The position numbers were made by a program, and so were the translations under genes. The notes under the pieces were generated by a model that saw nothing but the letters and a program-made list of their open reading frames with translations, had not been told where the DNA came from and did not search any database. Shown one piece after another: positions 62,301 through 64,000 of a DNA stretch of 64,000 nucleotides; the stretch's first letter is position 1; every line of letters starts with the position of its first letter. Origin of the DNA: Nyssa sinensis (taxonomy: Eukaryota > Streptophyta > Magnoliopsida > Cornales > Nyssaceae); NCBI GenBank assembly GCA_008638375.1, contig CM018041.1, positions 12,082,846 to 12,146,845 of the forward strand, given 5' to 3'.

Positions 62301-64000
62301 AGAAACCGTGGCAGCTGATGTGTTGGCTGGTATTTGTGGTTCCTTTTCGTCCGAAGCAATGAGTTCTTGCATCACGAGTTCTTTTGACCCTGGAGAGGGC
62401 TACCAGGAATGGAAAGGCCAAAAGGCGGGTTCTGTAAGGAGACTGCCTTTGACATCTGAAGTTACCCAGAATGGTGATGACGAGACTTCTTCGGATGAGA
62501 GTTGTGCGGAGATGGATCCGACTGATTGGGCAGATGAGGAGAAGTCTATCTTCATACAGGCCATGTCATCCTATGGTAAAGATTTTGCAATGATCTCACG
62601 GTGCATTGGAACAAAATCCAAGATCAATGCAAGGTCTTCTTTAGCAAGGCTCGGAAGTGCCTTGGACTGGATATGATTCATCATGAGCCATGCAATGAAG
62701 GAATGGTGGTGAATGATTATACTAATGGGGATCGGAGTGACACTGAAGATGCTTGTGTTCTGAAGACTGGTTCAATTGAATGTGATGATAAATCAGGGTC
62801 TAAGATGGATGAGGGCCTGCCATCTGCTGATCTGAACATAAACAAGGAATCTGATGATCATCTGGGGACCATGAATTTGCAGACTGACTTGAAAAGATCA
62901 GAGGAAAACAGTGGGACAGGACAATGTGCTTGTAAAGATCCTGAGCTTAGGTCAGAGGATATGGTTACTGGTGACTCTCAGGTACAGGGTAAGCCAGAGC
63001 TAGATCTTGATGGTAACTGCAATAAAGAAAATGGTGTTGATAGCAAGTCTGTGACAGTGGAGGCCCATAAAGATGTAGTTTTATCCTGTGGTACAGAAGC
63101 TGGAAAAGGCCAAGCTACTGGAGATTTGTTGGGGGAATCAATAGCTGTTGAAGAGCAAAAAGACTGTGTCCCGTCTACATTAGGTGCTGAGGTTGTGACA
63201 ACAGATGTAGTTGAGGTTTCTGCCAAACGTCTTAGGACAGAACTAGAGGGACAGCAAGTGGTACCTGAAAATAATTTGAATAGTAAACAAGATGGAAACA
63301 GTGATGCCAAAATGAGTGGCCAAAGTGGCTTAAATTGTGCCATACCAGATTCTGAAACAATTGGATACACTTCCCATCTTGCTGCAGATACTGATTCTTC
63401 TTCAGGATTTGGTGTTATTCCCAAACACCAGCATGAGATTGACCAAGAGTTGGATCCTACACAAGAGCCTGGTGTCATCTCGTTGCACCAGGATAATTTG
63501 GCTGCATCTGCAAATTCTGTGCCCCAACATTATGCTGCAATTCAGTCAGAGAAGATTCTTGACCAGGATATACCATCAACATTTGATTTTGACGAGATCA
63601 GAGATAAGCAGTTAAAGAAATCTGCTAGCGCAAATAATAATCACCAGCATCTCTCTGAACATTCTTCGTCGGACTGCTTTGAATCCTCCCAGATTCTAAG
63701 GGGCATTCCAATCAGGAAAGAGATGAGTAGAGATGTCAGTTGCAAAAAACTGGGTTCACTTCAAAGTTTCTCAAAGTCAGACAGGAATTTCCATTCTGAT
63801 GGGTATTTATCAAAGGATTGTTTTCTCCAGAAGTGTAACAGTTCAAAAGCTCACAGTTCAGGTGCAGAGCTTTCATTCATGCCACAAGAACAAACAAGGG
63901 ATCGTTTGAGATCCCATTCACGAAGTTTGTCGGATGTGGAAAAACCATGCAGAAAAGGTGATGTGAAACTGTTTGGTCAGATTCTGACTCACCCCACGAA
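46601..64000 (+). CDS. PWR: SANT-domain corepressor-like protein, POWERDRESS homolog (partial; frameshift in SANT2)
   Basis: The Arabidopsis homolog PWR is a nuclear SANT protein that works with histone deacetylase HDA9 in gene repression. Exons are 46601-46775, 47224-48075, 53581-54744 and 61673 onward, with GT..AG borders and phases that join exactly. The start MPPEPLPWDRKDFFKDRKHE is characteristic of the family. Then come a Ser/Gly/Arg-rich region with SRSGSLSSRGSGFSHSSSSK, KKPRLGWGEGLAKYEKKKVE (~260-280), SFVRSTAMNKLLLCKG with a short coiled coil (~400-450), LRFKERVISLKFRAFQHLWKE (~660-685), SANT1 (~802-855, from WTTEEKEIF) and SANT2 (from ~1016, DWADEEKSIF). One base seems missing near 62617-62619. 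In frame zero a stop follows at 62674-62676. One frame over, QCKVFFSKARKCLGLD continues SANT2 and stays open to the window end, including the conserved VEKPCRKGDVKLFGQIL. The 3' end lies outside the window. Confidence 0.88.
50930..52315 (-). pseudogene. LINE (L1-type) relic: reverse transcriptase end, connector and C-terminus
   Basis: The minus strand gives HLLFTDDTLIFCKAEERQLQ, with FTDD in place of the usual FADD catalytic motif. Next are TYLGLPLDASKSK, GWKKQYLSKGGKIT and a NLSTYYVSF block, then FNKSLLGKWLRRYAVEDMALW, FWNNAWCGDK and RFLTLFGLACNKNA. Near the left end is ARIAWKMAPPCLTW, a C-terminal LINE pattern. Frameshifts and stops separate the pieces and the zinc-finger part is mostly deleted. 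It is inserted antisense to the host gene and is removed with intron 2. Confidence 0.8.
53063..53400. mobile_element. Short inverted-repeat element in intron 2
   Basis: The left side reads 'CTAAGAAGCATGAATACGGGA'-like sequence, and the right side on the opposite strand reads TATGAAGCACGGACATTC. The interior has repeated 'gacacg.gtc' motifs (GTGTTTGACACGTGTCC, GTGTCTGACACG). Two related segments beginning 'ctaagaagcac' lie in intron 3. The superfamily is not certain. Confidence 0.5.
55002..55020. repeat. Poly-G run (19 bases)
   Basis: Nineteen G in a row on the plus strand follow a T run. Comparable runs in the same intron: C13 at 55581-55593 within a C-rich tract to 55608, C12 at 56222-56233, C13 at 57647-57659, and G26 at 60597-60622. 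Confidence 0.85.
55855..56375. repeat. Related short element(s) in intron 3, first copy
   Basis: It begins 'ggctaagaagcactgatacg' followed by 'gtaggacacggatacattgg', paralleling 53063-53160. The right part ends 'cgatactaacaaccatgctt', which is echoed at about 61375-61398. Confidence 0.45.
57235..57425. repeat. Related short element in intron 3, second copy
   Basis: 'ccctaagaagcacagacaag' followed by 'gggacacgggcacatgtccg' and 'gtctagacacggccgaccgg' matches the GACACG-rich interior of the other two copies. Confidence 0.45.
58172..58243. repeat. 36-bp tandem duplication in intron 3
   Basis: 'ctgaagctctgtttgttgaa' at 58172 is followed at 58208 by 'ctgaagctctatttgttgaa'; both copies end in 'gaagccct'. 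The surrounding CT-rich 'ccctaatcgaa' sequence looks like a transcribed leader but has no adjacent coding exon. Confidence 0.65.
59286..60811. repeat. Direct repeats flanking the intron-3 LINE
   Basis: 'gtatcgtatcgtgtattgtaa' through 'gtgtaactttttcaaaa' and 'cacatgaatatatatata' (59290-59375) recurs after the LINE (60739-60811). The copies are too long and diverged for a plain target duplication. A further weak relative lies at 61268-61390. Confidence 0.55.
59399..60717 (+). pseudogene. 5'-truncated LINE (L1-type) in intron 3
   Basis: The plus strand starts abruptly inside RT at YYMSLFPM, then KKKLEKIQSDFL, a stop, GGKEAE, NEEGGLGFRDLKCYNGTLLG, KWLWKYARAENPLWERVIS, FWEGPWC, FPWQLIWNSKNPKKVAFFC, a stop, SAAWG and the zinc-finger block CCMCKTDEESLDHLLLH. 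It ends WRLLCLLWCLRRERNNIIFE. A 3' tail follows with TGATAAAAAAAAA at 60706-60716, the expected A-rich LINE end. Stops at DFL*GG, HD*EL and FC*SA replace conserved Trp. The 5' truncation, same-strand position and A tail are all normal for LINE insertion. Confidence 0.85.

Noticed and set aside
62978..63478. 166-residue minus-strand frame
   Set aside because: It is the antisense of PWR exon 4, which is open on the plus strand through this region.

Overview
This window is nuclear DNA from a flowering plant, most likely a eudicot. Only two host genes can be supported. Both have plant-type introns with GT..AG borders, and most of the rest is transposon debris and AT-rich intergenic sequence. The species cannot be named from the sequence. 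There are no ribosomal RNA genes, no intact tRNA gene, no CRISPR array and no bacterial-style operon.

Layout. 1-4.7 kb: diverged repeats and the non-coding part of an LTR retrotransposon with one minus-strand coding relic. 6.46-7.44 kb: a non-autonomous CACTA-like element. 9.1-9.6 kb: a LINE relic. 10.37-13.79 kb (minus): a seven-exon SPT5 gene that ends after its third KOW motif, so the second half of the protein is missing. 14.98-15.65 kb: a hAT-type element with a perfect 8-bp target duplication. 16.7-17.4 kb: a Helitron-like end and a 234-bp duplication. 17.87-24.64 kb: a minus-strand Copia element, cut open by a 3.1-kb solo LTR (perfect ATAAA duplication) and by a small element carrying a Gypsy RT piece. 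24.65-28.97 kb: a second solo LTR of the same long-LTR family. 29.8-33.4 kb: further Helitron-like ends. 36.8 kb: a Tourist-type MITE with TTA duplication. 39.1-39.96 kb: a CACTA transposase relic with an in-frame internal duplication. 41.9-44.3 kb: a Gypsy-type element front end with a 500-bp duplication.

46.6-64.0 kb (plus): a large gene for a two-SANT-domain nuclear corepressor-like protein, homologous to Arabidopsis POWERDRESS (PWR). Four exons are seen and the gene runs off the window. Introns 2 (5.5 kb) and 3 (6.9 kb) are swollen by LINE relics, short inverted-repeat elements and poly-G/poly-C runs. One base appears to be missing inside the second SANT domain.

The two genes both belong to chromatin and transcription control (elongation factor; histone-deacetylase-associated SANT protein), but nothing shows that they are co-regulated. 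I found no convincing new biological system. The most informative observations are the truncated but splice-intact SPT5, the SANT2 frameshift, the nested transposon stratigraphy, and a strong bias of transposon stop codons towards C-to-T change at CAG sites.
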